A stretch of DNA of 64,000 nt from Bradyrhizobium lablabi (GCF_900141755.1 NZ_LT670844.1:6048501-6112500); one strand, 5' to 3'; positions 35,679-44,953 are shown, counted from the first letter of the stretch. Notes: generated by a model from the sequence alone, not told the origin. Numbers and translations are program-made.

Positions 35679-35688
35679 TGTCTATGCA
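35679..35688. promoter_or_regulatory. Degenerate HutC-like operator at the hutH start
   Basis: TGTCTATGCA lies 8 nt upstream of the hutH ATG and differs from the hutI/hutF site by one base. At this distance it overlaps the ribosome binding site region, so repression would act within the leader; this makes it less certain than the others. Confidence 0.4.
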
Positions 35689-35903
35689 GGGTGAAACGTA
35701 GGAAACCGAGAGTTCAGGGCTCTGCGGCTACCGGAACTGCGCCCTGGAGCGCATCATCAATTCGCCCCGCAAATCGCCATGAGAACTATAGCAGACGGAT
35801 CGTTTTCATGCATGCCGCGAAACCTGAGAATGTCTGTTCCGCTGGGGAAGACAGGACGTTATCGGCCAACGGTCAAAACGGTGCCTTGACCCCCTGGCTT
35901 GTC

Positions 35904-36240
35904 TCAAAGGTGCCGCGAAGCGGGCATCAGCGCTTCGCGTCCGAACTGGCGCACGATGCACTTGCCCGCCAACGGGACGCACAAGATGAGATCATCGCTG
36001 TCGATCTGGGCGGCCCTGCGCTCGACGTGAATGCCTGAGCAAGCCGTCAATGCGAGCCCAAGCCCCGGCAACCTTCGCAGCAGGCTCCGGCAATGGAACG
36101 GACTACCGGGATGCGGCTCGAGGTCGTGCTTGACGATCACGCGCCCGTAGACCTCGCGCATGAATGCGAGCCGATCGCGCTCCGCCACTTCATCGCTGGA
36201 AAACCAATGAGCGTGAAAATCACCCCGCGGCCGACGTCAT
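35904..36240 (-). pseudogene. Broken copy of the AraC-family regulator (N-terminal part)
   Basis: Matches the N-terminal sensor domain of the intact AraC gene at 36839 (AERDRLAFMREVYGRVIVKH, LRRLPGLGLALTACSGIHVE, QIDSDDLIL). The start corresponds to ATG 36240, but an extra G in GCCGCGGGG gives TGA within eight codons, and the match ends near 35904 before the DNA-binding domain. Sequence divergence is greater than in the other copies, so this is probably an older duplicate. Confidence 0.75.
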
Positions 36241-36309
36241 TGAGTGCCCCTCTCGAACTTCATTGAGTGCCCGTTTCGCCATCTGTGTCGCCCACCGGCC
36301 ACAGCAGGT

Positions 36310-36399
36310 TCAAAACAGCCGGAAGAGCGTCATCGCCGTGACCACCGTGAAGCCGGCGAGCACGAGCATGGCAGTGGCACCAAGTAACAGCCTTTTCAT
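36310..36399 (-). pseudogene. Truncated signal-peptide gene start (copy of the autotransporter 5' end)
   Basis: ATG 36399 opens MKRLLLGATAMLVLAGF, nearly the same as the signal peptide of the autotransporter at 39591 (MKKLLLGATVMFAVVAA), then reaches TGA after 29 codons. Its 3' end joins, in mid-leader, the leader of the broken AraC copy at 35904-36240, showing a recombination junction near 36326. Confidence 0.65.
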
Positions 36400-36456
36400 T
36401 AGGAATCTCCGACGGGATCGGAGGCAACCTAGCTCCGCCAATGGTGGCTGGCTTGG

Positions 36457-36667
36457 ACCATGCGGAAACGACTCCAGGACGCAGCGGAAGTTCTGTCTGT
36501 TTTGAACCTGCTGTGGCCGGCGGGCGACACGGGTGGCGAAATGGCACTCAATGAAGCTCGCGAGGGACGCTCAGTGACGCCCTGGCGGCGTTTGCTTGAC
36601 TGAAGCCAGCAGCGGTCGTCAAAGGCGGGATTGCTACTTGCAGGTCAGTCTTCACCTCGCCCACCGC
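36457..36667 (+). repeat. Inverted copy of the AraC leader segment (partner at 42929-43137)
   Basis: Reads in the plus direction what 42929-43137 reads in the minus direction. It includes a 47-codon frame at 36460-36603 beginning MRKRLQDAAEVLSVLNLLWP and a second identical block (36600-36667, with CGGGATTGCTACTTGCAGG). The rest of the gap to 36838 holds no recognisable gene. Confidence 0.7.
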
Positions 36668-36838
36668 CGATCCGAACGGCGTTGACGGTTTTCCTTACAG
36701 CGGGCGCGCCACAGGGCGGCGGCAATTCCGGCTTTGTCCGCTGATCCTCATGGACGCCGGCCGCTGGGCGGTCGCTGAGTGCCCCTCTCGAACTTCATTA
36801 GAGTTTCGGCGACATCGGACATCGCCGCCTTCGCCTGC

Positions 36839-37819
36839 TCAGTTCCTTCCGCGCTTCGCCGCCTCCCGCGCCTCGGAGGGTGAGGCAGCGTAGCGGCGAC
36901 GGAAAGTTCGATTGAAATAGGACAGGTCCCCGAAGCCGTTCGCGAAGGCGATGTTGCTGATCGGAAGGTTGGCAACGCGCGGATCGATCAGCGCGGTGTG
37001 GGCACGAGCGAGGCGCTCGCGGAGCACGAATTCCGAGAACGTCAGGTTTTCTTTTTCGAACAGCATGCGCACGTAACGCGGCGTGACATGATGACGCCCT
37101 GCAATGACGTCGATCGTCAGATCGCTGCGTCCGAGATTCTCGGTGATATCGGCCATGATCGCGCTCAGCCGCGCAGCCGGGACGCCGCGGCCTTTCGCGA
37201 CATGCGCCGCGTCGCGCGTCACCCCGAGCGTAAGCGCCACCAGATCGTATACATGCGCGACGATGAGATGCCGCGTGTCCGGCAGTTGCAATGCATCCGT
37301 CGTCTGAAGAAACTCGGCGTACTTCAAGAGCAATCGCAACGGTTCGGTATCGGCTGGAATGACGCGAACGAGCGCCGCATCAAGATCGACGATCATTGGC
37401 GCGAGCGCGCTGACCGGAACGCGGATGTGGAGCAGGCGCGAACCGGGATCGTAATCGCACGAGGCGGCGTCGGAGCTTCTGGTCACCGCGAGCTCGCCCG
37501 CGCCGGCCACCGCTTCGCGTCCGAACTGGCGCACGATACTCTTTCCCGCCGATCTGACGTGCAACACGAGATCATCGCTGTCGATCTGGGCGCGCGAGCG
37601 CTCGGTGTGAACGCCTGAGCAATCGATCGATGCGAGCCCGAGGCCCGGCAACCTTCGCAGCACGGTTCGGCAACGGAATGGACTGTCGGCGTGCGGCTCG
37701 ATGTCGAGCTTGACGATCACGCGCCCGTAGACCTCGCGCACGAATGCGAGCCGATCGCGCTCCGCCACGTCATCGCTGGAAAACCGATGAACGTGAAAAT
37801 CACCCGCGGCCGATGTCAC
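36839..37819 (-). CDS. AraC-family transcriptional regulator (only intact copy)
   Basis: Regulator of 326 residues (364 if started at ATG 37933). N-terminal AraC_binding_2-like domain: FHVHRFSSDDVAERDRLAFV, FRCRTVLRRLPGLGLASI and DSDDLVLHVRSAGKS. C-terminal double HTH: IDVIAGRHHVTPRYVRMLFE and SNIAFANGFGDLSYFNRTFR, then RRRYAASPSEARE. I prefer GTG 37819 because GAGAGGGA precedes it and other copies keep this start and ribosome binding site while the upstream frame is broken in them. It is divergent from a secreted-protein gene, the arrangement repeated across this region, so it likely controls the autotransporter-type genes. Confidence 0.88.
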   Translation of the reverse strand: MTSAAGDFHVHRFSSDDVAERDRLAFVREVYGRVIVKLDIEPHADSPFRCRTVLRRLPGLGLASIDCSGVHTERSRAQIDSDDLVLHVRSAGKSIVRQFGREAVAGAGELAVTRSSDAASCDYDPGSRLLHIRVPVSALAPMIVDLDAALVRVIPADTEPLRLLLKYAEFLQTTDALQLPDTRHLIVAHVYDLVALTLGVTRDAAHVAKGRGVPAARLSAIMADITENLGRSDLTIDVIAGRHHVTPRYVRMLFEKENLTFSEFVLRERLARAHTALIDPRVANLPISNIAFANGFGDLSYFNRTFRRRYAASPSEAREAAKRGRN

Positions 37820-37992
37820 TGAGTGTCCCTCTCGAACTTCATCGAGTGCCCATTCGCCATCTGTGTCGCCCGCCGGCCACAGCAGGTTCAAAACAGCCAG
37901 AACTTCCGCTGGGTCCTGGGGTCGTTTCCGCATGGTCCAAGCGGGGCACCATTGGCGGAGTTAGGTTGCCTCCCATCAGTGGGAGATTCTGG

Positions 37993-38948
37993 ATGAAAAA
38001 CCTGATACTTGGCGCCACCGCGATGCTCGCGTTAGCAGCCCCCCGCGCCACGAATAAGGTGTGGCCCGGCAGGGTCGCTGGACGCCGTGCGCGTTGGTGC
38101 GCTCTGATATTTTCCGCGGCAGTTGCGGTGGCCCTGCTGGGGCCTAGCGGCTCCGAGGTTTCTGTTGCTCGATGGCAACGCTCGATCCGGAAACGGCATT
38201 CAGTTCGTCCAGGTCCAAGCGCCGTTTCGCCCGCGGCAAAGCGGCCGATGACGGGTGCATGCAAGAATGCAGCTTGGACTCTCCGCAGGATAGGAGTTGC
38301 ATTCATGAGTGGGCTTGGTTGGCTTTCAGCAAAGCGTGCATTGAAAAAACCATTGCTCGCCGGTGGGGCGCTGCTCGCCCTTGTCACGACCGGTGGAAGC
38401 CAGGCACTCGCCTCCGCCGGCTGCGATGCGGTGAACGCGGGTGCATTCAACGTTCATTTCACGCAGCCCAACAGCCCCAGCATGAATATAGCCGGTTTCG
38501 CCATAGGGGATAAAATCACATTCAATCTAACCGGGGCCGAGCCTTCCGGCGGGGCTAATGCGTTTGTCGTGGCAGAACCCAATAACACTGTTCTTCTAAA
38601 TGTCAGCGACATCATGAGTCCTCGGTCCTTTTCAATACCTGTAAGTGCTGTCACTGGAACGACCTTGCAAGCTTTGCCACAAACTCAAGGCAAGGCGACG
38701 CTCGGCGTTACGGCCGCCTGCACCCCGGCGGGCTCCGGCGGCGCTGGCAATACCGACGGCAGCAGCTGCACGCTGTGCAAGTCACAAAGACAGTCGCAGC
38801 GAATTTGGGGGCGGCGATCTCGGTCGCCATCGACGCGATCAGCGATGCTTTCACCTCAGCCGGCGGCACGCTGATCGCAATTGTTCCCGACGGCTTCACC
38901 ATGACTTCGCCGCCGCATCGCAGTCGGGGTGGCGCGCCGGACCGATGA
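37993..38948 (+). pseudogene. Broken autotransporter gene(s) behind the repeated leader
   Basis: The copy-2 signal peptide (MKNLILGATAMLALAA, ATG 37993) runs into unrelated sequence. A second start at ATG 38305 with AGGATAGGAG upstream gives MSGLGWLSAKRALKKPLLAG, a signal peptide ending ALASA and an autotransporter-like N-terminal passenger (GCDAVNAGAFNVHFTQ, FAIGDKITFNLTG, ALPQTQGKATLGV). Near 38765 the frame slips: the continuation AVQVTKTVAANLGAAISVA lies in another frame (38772-38948, ending TGA). No barrel follows. It is therefore a truncated, frameshifted autotransporter. Confidence 0.7.
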
Positions 38949-39012
38949 AGCGTTCTTGTCCGCTCGGCTATTCAGGCAACGTCATCACCAAGACGCGCTG
39001 GGCGGTGCCCGA

Positions 39013-39417
39013 TCACGATTTGAGGTGGAGCAGGCGCGAACCGGGATCGTAATCGCACGAGGCGGCGTCGGAGCTTCTGGTCACCGCGAGCTCGCCCGCG
39101 CCGGCCACCGCTTCGCGTCCGAACTGGCGCACGATGCCCTTTCCCGCCGATCTGACGTGCAACACGAGATCATCGCTGTCGATCTGGGCGGGCGTGCGCT
39201 CGGTGTGAATGCCTGAGCAATCGATCGATGCGAGCCCGAGGCCCGGCAACCTTCGCAGCACGGTTCGGCAACGGAACGGACTGTCGGCGTGCGGCTCGAT
39301 GTAGTGCTTGACGATCACGCGTCCGTAGACCTCGCGCACGAATGCGAGCCGATCGCGCTCCGCCACGTCATCGCTGGAAAACCGATGAACGTGAAAATCA
39401 CCCGCGGCCGATGTCAC
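39013..39417 (-). pseudogene. Truncated AraC-family regulator copy (N-terminal domain only)
   Basis: Nearly identical to residues 1-130 of the intact regulator (EREHSV-type start region at GTG 39417; ERDRLAFVREVYGRVIVKHY; DSDDLVLHVRSAGKGIVR), cut at about 39010 where the homology ends abruptly inside GSRLLH. The DNA-binding half is absent. It is divergent from the intact autotransporter gene, so the partner keeps its promoter region but not its adjacent regulator; the intact copy at 36839 could act in trans. Confidence 0.8.
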
Positions 39418-39590
39418 TGAGTGTCCCTCTCGAACTTCATTGAGTGCCCATTCGCCATCTGTGTCGCCCGCCGGCCACAGCAGGTTCAAAACAGCCAGGA
39501 CTTCCGCCGGGTCCTGGCGTCGTTTCCGCATGGTCCAAGCCAGGCACCATTGGCGGAGCTAGGTTGCCTCCCATCCGGCGGAGATTCCTA

Positions 39591-42500
39591 ATGAAAAAGC
39601 TGTTACTCGGTGCCACCGTCATGTTCGCGGTGGTAGCGGCGATGACGCTGCCGGCCGCCGCGCAGGATGCGACCTGGCTCGCCAGTCCCGTCTCAAACGA
39701 CTTCGATGCCGCGGCCAACTGGAACCCGGCCACGGTGCCGACCGGCACTGCCTTTTTCGGCGTGTCGACTAAGACCGCCCTGGCATTCACAGCCGCCACC
39801 ACCGTCGGCGGATGGACGTTCAATGCCGGGGCGTCCGCCTACACCTTCAACAGTGCCCTGGATCTGAATTTCACCGGCGCCGGGATCGTCGTCAACGGCG
39901 GCAGCGCCGCCATCACCCACGTCGGCAACACCCTGTCTTTTGCAAACAGCAGCACAGCTGGCAGCGCCACCGTCACCAACAGCGGCGCCGGCAAACTGTC
40001 TTTCACAAACAACAGCACGGCCGGCCGCGCCACCATCACCAACACCGCCATCAACGGCAACCTGTCTTTCGCAGACAACAGCACGGCCGGCACCGCCACC
40101 ATCACCAACGACAACACCGGCAACCTGTCTTTCGCAGGCAACAGCACGGCCGGCAGCGCCACCATCATCAACATCAACACCAGCAACCTGTCTTTCGCAA
40201 ACAGCAGCACGGCCGGCAGCGCCACCATCACCAACAACAACAGCGGCCGATTGACTTTCAAGGACAGCAGCACGGCTAGCAGCGCCACCATCACCAACGA
40301 CGGCATCGTGCAATTCTTCAACACCAGCACGGCCGGCAGCGCCACCATCGCCAACAACCACAACGGCCAATTACTTTTTCAGAACAGCAGCACGGCCGGC
40401 ACCGCCACCATCACCAACAACAACACCCTGACTTTCATCAACAGCAGCACGGCTGGTAGCGCCACCATCACCAACACCAACAATAACTTACTGCTATTCG
40501 CAAACAATAGCACGGCCGGCAACGCCACCATCGCCAACAACAACGGCAGCCAATTGATTTTCCAGAACAGCAGCACGGCCGGCAGCGCCACCATCACCAA
40601 CAACGCATCCAGCACCCTGATTTTCTTCGATACCAGCACGGCCGGCAGCGCCACTATCACCAACAACAACGCCCTGACTTTCGACAACAACAGCACGGCC
40701 GGCAGCGCCACCATCACCAACAACAACACTTTGATCTTCAACAACAGCAGCACGGCCGGCAGCGCCGCCATCGCCAACAGCGGCAGCGTGCAATTCTTCA
40801 ACACCAGCACGGCTGGCGGCGCCACCATCACCAACGGCAGCGGCCTGTTTTTCCACGACACCAGCACAGCCGGCAGCGCTACCATCACCACCGGCGGCGC
40901 TACAGCGTTTTTCAACAGCAGCAGCGGCGGCTCGGCGCGGTTCATCACCGAGGCGGGCGGTTTCTTCGATATTTCGGGGCTCGTTACGGGGGGCACCACC
41001 GCGGGGTCGATCGAGGGCGCCGGCCACTACGATCTCGGCGGCAACAGCCTGGCGGTCGGCTCCAACAATCTCTCCACCGAAGTGAGCGGGGTGATCTCCG
41101 ACGCCGGGGATTCCGGCGGCAGCGGCGGCTCGCTCGTCAAGGTGGGCACCGGCACGCTGACGCTGTCGGGTCTCAACGCCTATACCGGTGCGACCACGGT
41201 TAACGGCGGCACGCTGGAGGTGGACGGCTCGATTGCGACGTCAAGCCTCGCCAGCGTGAATGCCGGCGGCACACTCTCCGGCACCGGCTCGGTCGGCGCG
41301 ACGCAGATCAATGCCGGCGGCACGCTCGCGCCCGGCAGCACCGCCAATCCGACCGGCACGTTCGCGATCGCCGGCAATCTCGCGTTTCAATCCGGCTCGC
41401 TCTATCTGGTGCATCTCAACCCGGCGGCCGCGGCGCGCACCAATGTGTCCGGCACCGCGACGCTGACGGGCGCCAGCGTGCAGACGGTATTCGCACCCGG
41501 CAGCTATCTGACAAAAAGCTTCGACATTCTGCATGCGACCGGCGGCCTCGGCGGCACCACGTTCGCTGGCGTGAGCGGCAATGTTCCGGCCGGCATCGCC
41601 GAAAGCCTGAGTTACACCGCAACCGACGTGTTCTTGAATCTCTCCTTGACGAATCTAGGCGCGGGCGGCGGGCTCAATCAGAACCAGCAGAACGTCGCCA
41701 ACGCGATCAACACCTTCTTCAACAAGGGCGGCGCGCTGCCGCCGGGTTTTGTCAGCCTCTTTGGTCTTAGCGGCGGCAATCTCAATAACGCACTGACGCA
41801 GGTCTCCGGCGAAACCGCGACCGGTTCGCAACAGGCCACCTTCGATGCCATGGGCATGTTCATCGGCGTGATGACCGATCCGTTCATGGCCGGCCGCGGC
41901 GATGCCGTCTCGTCGCCGAGCGGCGCATCGGGATTTGCCGAAGAAAACGACAGCGCCGGCGCTGACGGTTCCAGCGACAAGTCGCTCTCAAAGAACGAAC
42001 GCGACGCTTACGGCATGATGCTCACCAAGGCGCCGCTGGCCCAAAGCTACGATCCGCGCTGGAGCGTGTGGGGGGCCGGCTTCGGCGGCTCGCAAACCAC
42101 TGACGGCAACGCGGCGATCGGATCGAACAGCGCCACCAGCCGCATTGCCGGCACCGCGGTCGGCGCGGATTATCGCTTCTCGCCGTTTACGATTGCCGGT
42201 TTCGCGCTCGCCGGCGGCGGCACGAACTTCAGCGTCGCCAATGGCGGCACCGGGCGTTCCGATTTGTTTCAGGCCGGCGCCTTTGTGAAGCACACGGTCG
42301 GACAAGCCTATATCAGTGGCGCGCTGGCCTATGGCTGGCAGGACATCACCACCAACCGCACGGTGACGGTCGCCGGTCTCGATCAGTTGCAGGCCCGCTT
42401 CAATGCCAATGCCTATTCCGGACGCCTCGAGGGCGGCTATCGTTTTGTCTCGCCCTGGATCGGCGGCGTCGGGCTTACGCCTTACGCGGCCGGACAGTTC

Positions 42501-42902
42501 ACGACCTTTGATCTGCCAGCCTATGCCGAGCATGCCATCATGGGGTCGAACCAATTTGGGTTGGCCTATGGTTCGAAAAGCGTGACGGATTCTCGCAGCG
42601 AGCTCGGCCTGCGTTCCGACAAATCCTTCGCCATGCCGAACGCGATCCTCACGTTGCGGGGCCGCTTTGCCTGGGCCCACGATTTCAATCCCGACCGTGC
42701 GATCGCCGCCACCTTCCAGGCGCTGCCGGGGGCTTCCTTCGTCGTGAACGGCGCCGCGCAGGCGCACGATTCCGCGCTCACCACGGCGTCCGCCGAAATA
42801 AAATGGCTGAACGGCTGGTCGGCGGCTGCCACCTTCGAAGGTGAATTCTCCGACGTGACGCGGTCCTATGCCGGCAAGGGCGTGGTTCGCTACGCCTGGT
42901 GA
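39591..42902 (+). CDS. Autotransporter with repetitive passenger (type Va)
   Basis: 1103-residue surface protein. Signal peptide MKKLLLGATVMFAVVAAMTL, cleaved after PAAAQ (about residue 25). The passenger starts TWLASPVSNDFDAAANWNPA, then 16 tandem repeats of 19-22 residues built on NSSTAGSATITNNN (residues ~114-453), a degenerate seventeenth, and PATR-type beta-helix repeats (GTGTLTLSGLNAYTGATTV; VNAGGTLSGTGSVG). From about residue 807 (PRWSVWGAGFGGSQ) the chain is an autotransporter beta barrel that ends in VVRYAW, the aromatic C-terminal signature recognised by BAM. The first ATG after GGAGATTCC is used. Upstream it shares the duplicated leader and a truncated AraC copy. Likely an adhesin or aggregation factor; the ligand is unknown. 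Confidence 0.9.
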   Translation: MKKLLLGATVMFAVVAAMTLPAAAQDATWLASPVSNDFDAAANWNPATVPTGTAFFGVSTKTALAFTAATTVGGWTFNAGASAYTFNSALDLNFTGAGIVVNGGSAAITHVGNTLSFANSSTAGSATVTNSGAGKLSFTNNSTAGRATITNTAINGNLSFADNSTAGTATITNDNTGNLSFAGNSTAGSATIININTSNLSFANSSTAGSATITNNNSGRLTFKDSSTASSATITNDGIVQFFNTSTAGSATIANNHNGQLLFQNSSTAGTATITNNNTLTFINSSTAGSATITNTNNNLLLFANNSTAGNATIANNNGSQLIFQNSSTAGSATITNNASSTLIFFDTSTAGSATITNNNALTFDNNSTAGSATITNNNTLIFNNSSTAGSAAIANSGSVQFFNTSTAGGATITNGSGLFFHDTSTAGSATITTGGATAFFNSSSGGSARFITEAGGFFDISGLVTGGTTAGSIEGAGHYDLGGNSLAVGSNNLSTEVSGVISDAGDSGGSGGSLVKVGTGTLTLSGLNAYTGATTVNGGTLEVDGSIATSSLASVNAGGTLSGTGSVGATQINAGGTLAPGSTANPTGTFAIAGNLAFQSGSLYLVHLNPAAAARTNVSGTATLTGASVQTVFAPGSYLTKSFDILHATGGLGGTTFAGVSGNVPAGIAESLSYTATDVFLNLSLTNLGAGGGLNQNQQNVANAINTFFNKGGALPPGFVSLFGLSGGNLNNALTQVSGETATGSQQATFDAMGMFIGVMTDPFMAGRGDAVSSPSGASGFAEENDSAGADGSSDKSLSKNERDAYGMMLTKAPLAQSYDPRWSVWGAGFGGSQTTDGNAAIGSNSATSRIAGTAVGADYRFSPFTIAGFALAGGGTNFSVANGGTGRSDLFQAGAFVKHTVGQAYISGALAYGWQDITTNRTVTVAGLDQLQARFNANAYSGRLEGGYRFVSPWIGGVGLTPYAAGQFTTFDLPAYAEHAIMGSNQFGLAYGSKSVTDSRSELGLRSDKSFAMPNAILTLRGRFAWAHDFNPDRAIAATFQALPGASFVVNGAAQAHDSALTTASAEIKWLNGWSAAATFEGEFSDVTRSYAGKGVVRYAW
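39930..40950 (+). repeat. Tandem 57-66 bp repeats inside the autotransporter passenger
   Basis: Sixteen units contain AGCACGGCCGGCAGCGCCAC with small changes; unit length varies in whole codons (57, 60, 63 or 66 bp), so the frame is preserved. Asn-rich ends (TNNN, TNDN, ANNN) vary most. Such arrays change copy number easily and would alter stalk length. Confidence 0.85.
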
Positions 42903-42928
42903 CCGGCGCAACCAACGGGCGGGCTTGC

Positions 42929-43137
42929 GGTGGGCGAGGTGAAGACTGACCTGCAAGTAGCAATCCCGCCTTTGACGACCGCTGCTGGCTTCAGCCAAAC
43001 AAACGTCCGGTGGGCGCTTGCTGAGTGTCCCTCGCGAGCTTCATTGAGTGTCATTTCGCCATCCGTGTCGCCCGCCGGCCACAGCAGGTTCAAAACAGCC
43101 AGAACTTCCGCTGGGTCCTGGGATCGCTTCCGCATGG
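42929..43137 (-). repeat. Fourth copy of the AraC leader segment (start codon lost)
   Basis: Minus-strand leader beginning MRKRSQDPAEVLAVLNLLWP at 43135 and continuing to CGAGGGACACTCA, but the GTG/ATG start of the regulator is replaced by GCAAGCGCC and no regulator body follows. It is the inverted partner of 36457-36667. On the plus side it feeds the outer-membrane-protein remnant at 43196. Confidence 0.75.
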
Positions 43138-43195
43138 TCCAAGCCAGGCACGATTGGTCGAGTTAGGTTCCCTCTCCAATCAACAGGGATTCTCG

Positions 43196-43447
43196 ATGAA
43201 AAGCCTGGTACTTGGCGCCATCGCCATGCTCGCGCTAGCAGCCTCCCCTGCTGCGGATGCCGCCGACATTCCCGCCCCCGTGTACACAAAAGCTCCGATC
43301 GTCGGTAGCCTGTCGGAGACTTTCCGGTCACCGGGCCCGCTCACGCCAAGGAATACCACATCGCCGGCGAGCGCCGTGCGTGACCAAACCTTCCGGATCG
43401 GGCTGAACTACCGGTTCGGAGCGGTTTCCTCCGTCACCCAAAACTGA
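43196..43447 (+). CDS. Internally deleted outer-membrane beta-barrel protein remnant
   Basis: 83 residues with ATG 43196. Signal peptide MKSLVLGAIAMLALAASPA cleaved after ADA; the mature start DIPAPVYTKAP resembles rhizobial Omp25/Omp31-type porin-like proteins. The end, RDQTFRIGLNYRFGA, resembles the last beta strand of the same family, yet the intervening ~150-200 residues are missing. The reading frame is intact, so a short exported peptide with a BAM-like C-terminal strand (though followed by VSSVTQN) could still be made. Probably a deletion remnant. Confidence 0.6.
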   Translation: MKSLVLGAIAMLALAASPAADAADIPAPVYTKAPIVGSLSETFRSPGPLTPRNTTSPASAVRDQTFRIGLNYRFGAVSSVTQN

Positions 43448-43509
43448 GGAGCGCGAACCGTGACGGGGCATCGACAGCCTGACTGTTTCTCGGCATCTCA
43501 GATTCCGAG

Positions 43510-44388
43510 ATGCAAAGATCGCCAATGTCGATGAAAACCATTACGGCTTCGGCGGCTCACAAGCTCGGAAAATTTCTCGCCAACGACTTCCGTGAAATCT
43601 TTGGTTCAAGGCACGACGAATTGGCGGCGCGCCTCGGTTCACTTGCTCAGATCACCATCGAATGCATTGGTAGAAGCGACGCGCTGTATCACAATTACGA
43701 GCATACCTGGCTGGTCACCATGGTCGGCCGCGACATCTTGCAGGGTCTGACGATGTCGCGTCGGATCGAACCTTCCGACTACCTTCATCTCATCCTCGCC
43801 TGCCTGTTTCATGACATCGGCTATGTTCGCGGCGCGTTGAGCGGCGATACGGAAGACGAGTTTGTCGTAAGTGAATCAGGACGCAAGATTACGTTGCCTC
43901 GGGGTGCGTCAGATGCTTCGCTTACGGCTTACCACGTCGACCGGTCGAAGCTGTTTGCGATCGAGCGGCTTGGAAATTCCCCCGGCATTGACGTGGAACG
44001 AATTGCGGAAGCGATTGAATATACTCGCTTCCCACCTTCGCCTGAGAGAAAGACGACGGACGCAGATTTGCTGCCCCGTCTGGTTCAGGCAGCCGACTTG
44101 ATCGGACAGCTCGGCGATCCAATGTACGCCAAGAAGGTAAACGCGCTTTTCTATGAATTCGAGGAAATCGGCATGAACCGACAACTCGGATATTTGTCCC
44201 CCGCCGATCTCGTCGATATATATCCGGAATTCTTTTGGAATAGTGTCTCGATGCACCTCGACGCGGGCATCAAATACCTTAGCCTGACCGTTTCTGGCCG
44301 CCAGTGGATTGCCAACCTCCATCACCACGTGATGTGTGCTGAAACGGCCCAGCGTCTGATGGGCCCGATGTTCGAGATGGGTCCATGA
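43510..44388 (+). CDS. HD-domain metal-dependent phosphohydrolase-like protein
   Basis: 292 residues. HD-type metal motifs: YHNYEHTWLVTMVGRDIL (His), LACLFHDIGYVRGAL (His-Asp), AYHVDRSKLFAIERL, and the late Asp in LVQAADLIGQLGDP. This pattern fits single-HD hydrolases that cleave nucleotide or phosphate esters, but the substrate is unknown. Start uncertain among ATG 43510, 43525 and 43531; none has a strong ribosome binding site. It sits between two regulator fragments and is AT-richer than its neighbours, suggesting it was caught up in the local duplications. Confidence 0.82.
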   Translation: MQRSPMSMKTITASAAHKLGKFLANDFREIFGSRHDELAARLGSLAQITIECIGRSDALYHNYEHTWLVTMVGRDILQGLTMSRRIEPSDYLHLILACLFHDIGYVRGALSGDTEDEFVVSESGRKITLPRGASDASLTAYHVDRSKLFAIERLGNSPGIDVERIAEAIEYTRFPPSPERKTTDADLLPRLVQAADLIGQLGDPMYAKKVNALFYEFEEIGMNRQLGYLSPADLVDIYPEFFWNSVSMHLDAGIKYLSLTVSGRQWIANLHHHVMCAETAQRLMGPMFEMGP

Positions 44389-44539
44389 ACTGTGTGCGGT
44401 ACGGGCGCGTTGATGGGACTTTTAAGGTGCCAATTTCCGCAAGCCGCTGGTGCGGGTCGGCCCGGACAGAGCGCAAGCCGCCGCAGCTTGGTCGATATCG
44501 CGCGCAAGGGCGGCAGCGAAGTAAGCGGTCTTCGCCGCT

Positions 44540-44953
44540 CAGTGCTCTCCGCGCTTTGCCGCCTCCCGCACCTCGGAGGGTGAGGCAGCGTAGCGGCGAC
44601 GGAAAGTTCGATTGAAATAGGACAGGTCCCCGAAGCCGTTCGCGAAGGCGATGTTGCTGATTGGACGGTTGGCAACGCGCGGATCGGTCAGCGCGGTGTG
44701 GGCACGAGCGAGGCGCTCGCGGAGCGGGGGAGCGCTCGGTGTGAATGCCTGAGCAATCGATCGATGCGAGCCCGAGGCCCGGCAACTTTCGCAGCACGCA
44801 CCGGCAACGGAACGGACTGCCGGCGTGCTGCTCGATGTCGTGCTTAGCGATCACGCGCTCGTAGACGTCGCGTACGAATGCGAGCCGATCGCGTTCCGCC
44901 ACATCGTCGCTGGAAAACCGATGAACGTGAAAATCACCCGCGCCCGACGTCAT
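44540..44953 (-). pseudogene. AraC-family regulator copy with large internal deletion
   Basis: The N-terminal part (ATG 44953; MTSGAGDFHVHRFSSDDVAE, then GLGLASIDCSGIHTERSP) is joined at about 44725-44730, through GGGGG, to the last HTH of the regulator in another frame (reading FANGFGDLSYFNRTFRRRY from 44724 down to 44540). About 560 bp of the intact gene is missing and the frame is lost. A matching leader continues to about 45110. Confidence 0.8.

Noticed and set aside
36260..36547. Minus-strand frame of 95 codons
   Set aside because: Runs across the recombination junction between a leader copy and a truncated signal-peptide gene in a third frame; the real remnants are in other frames.
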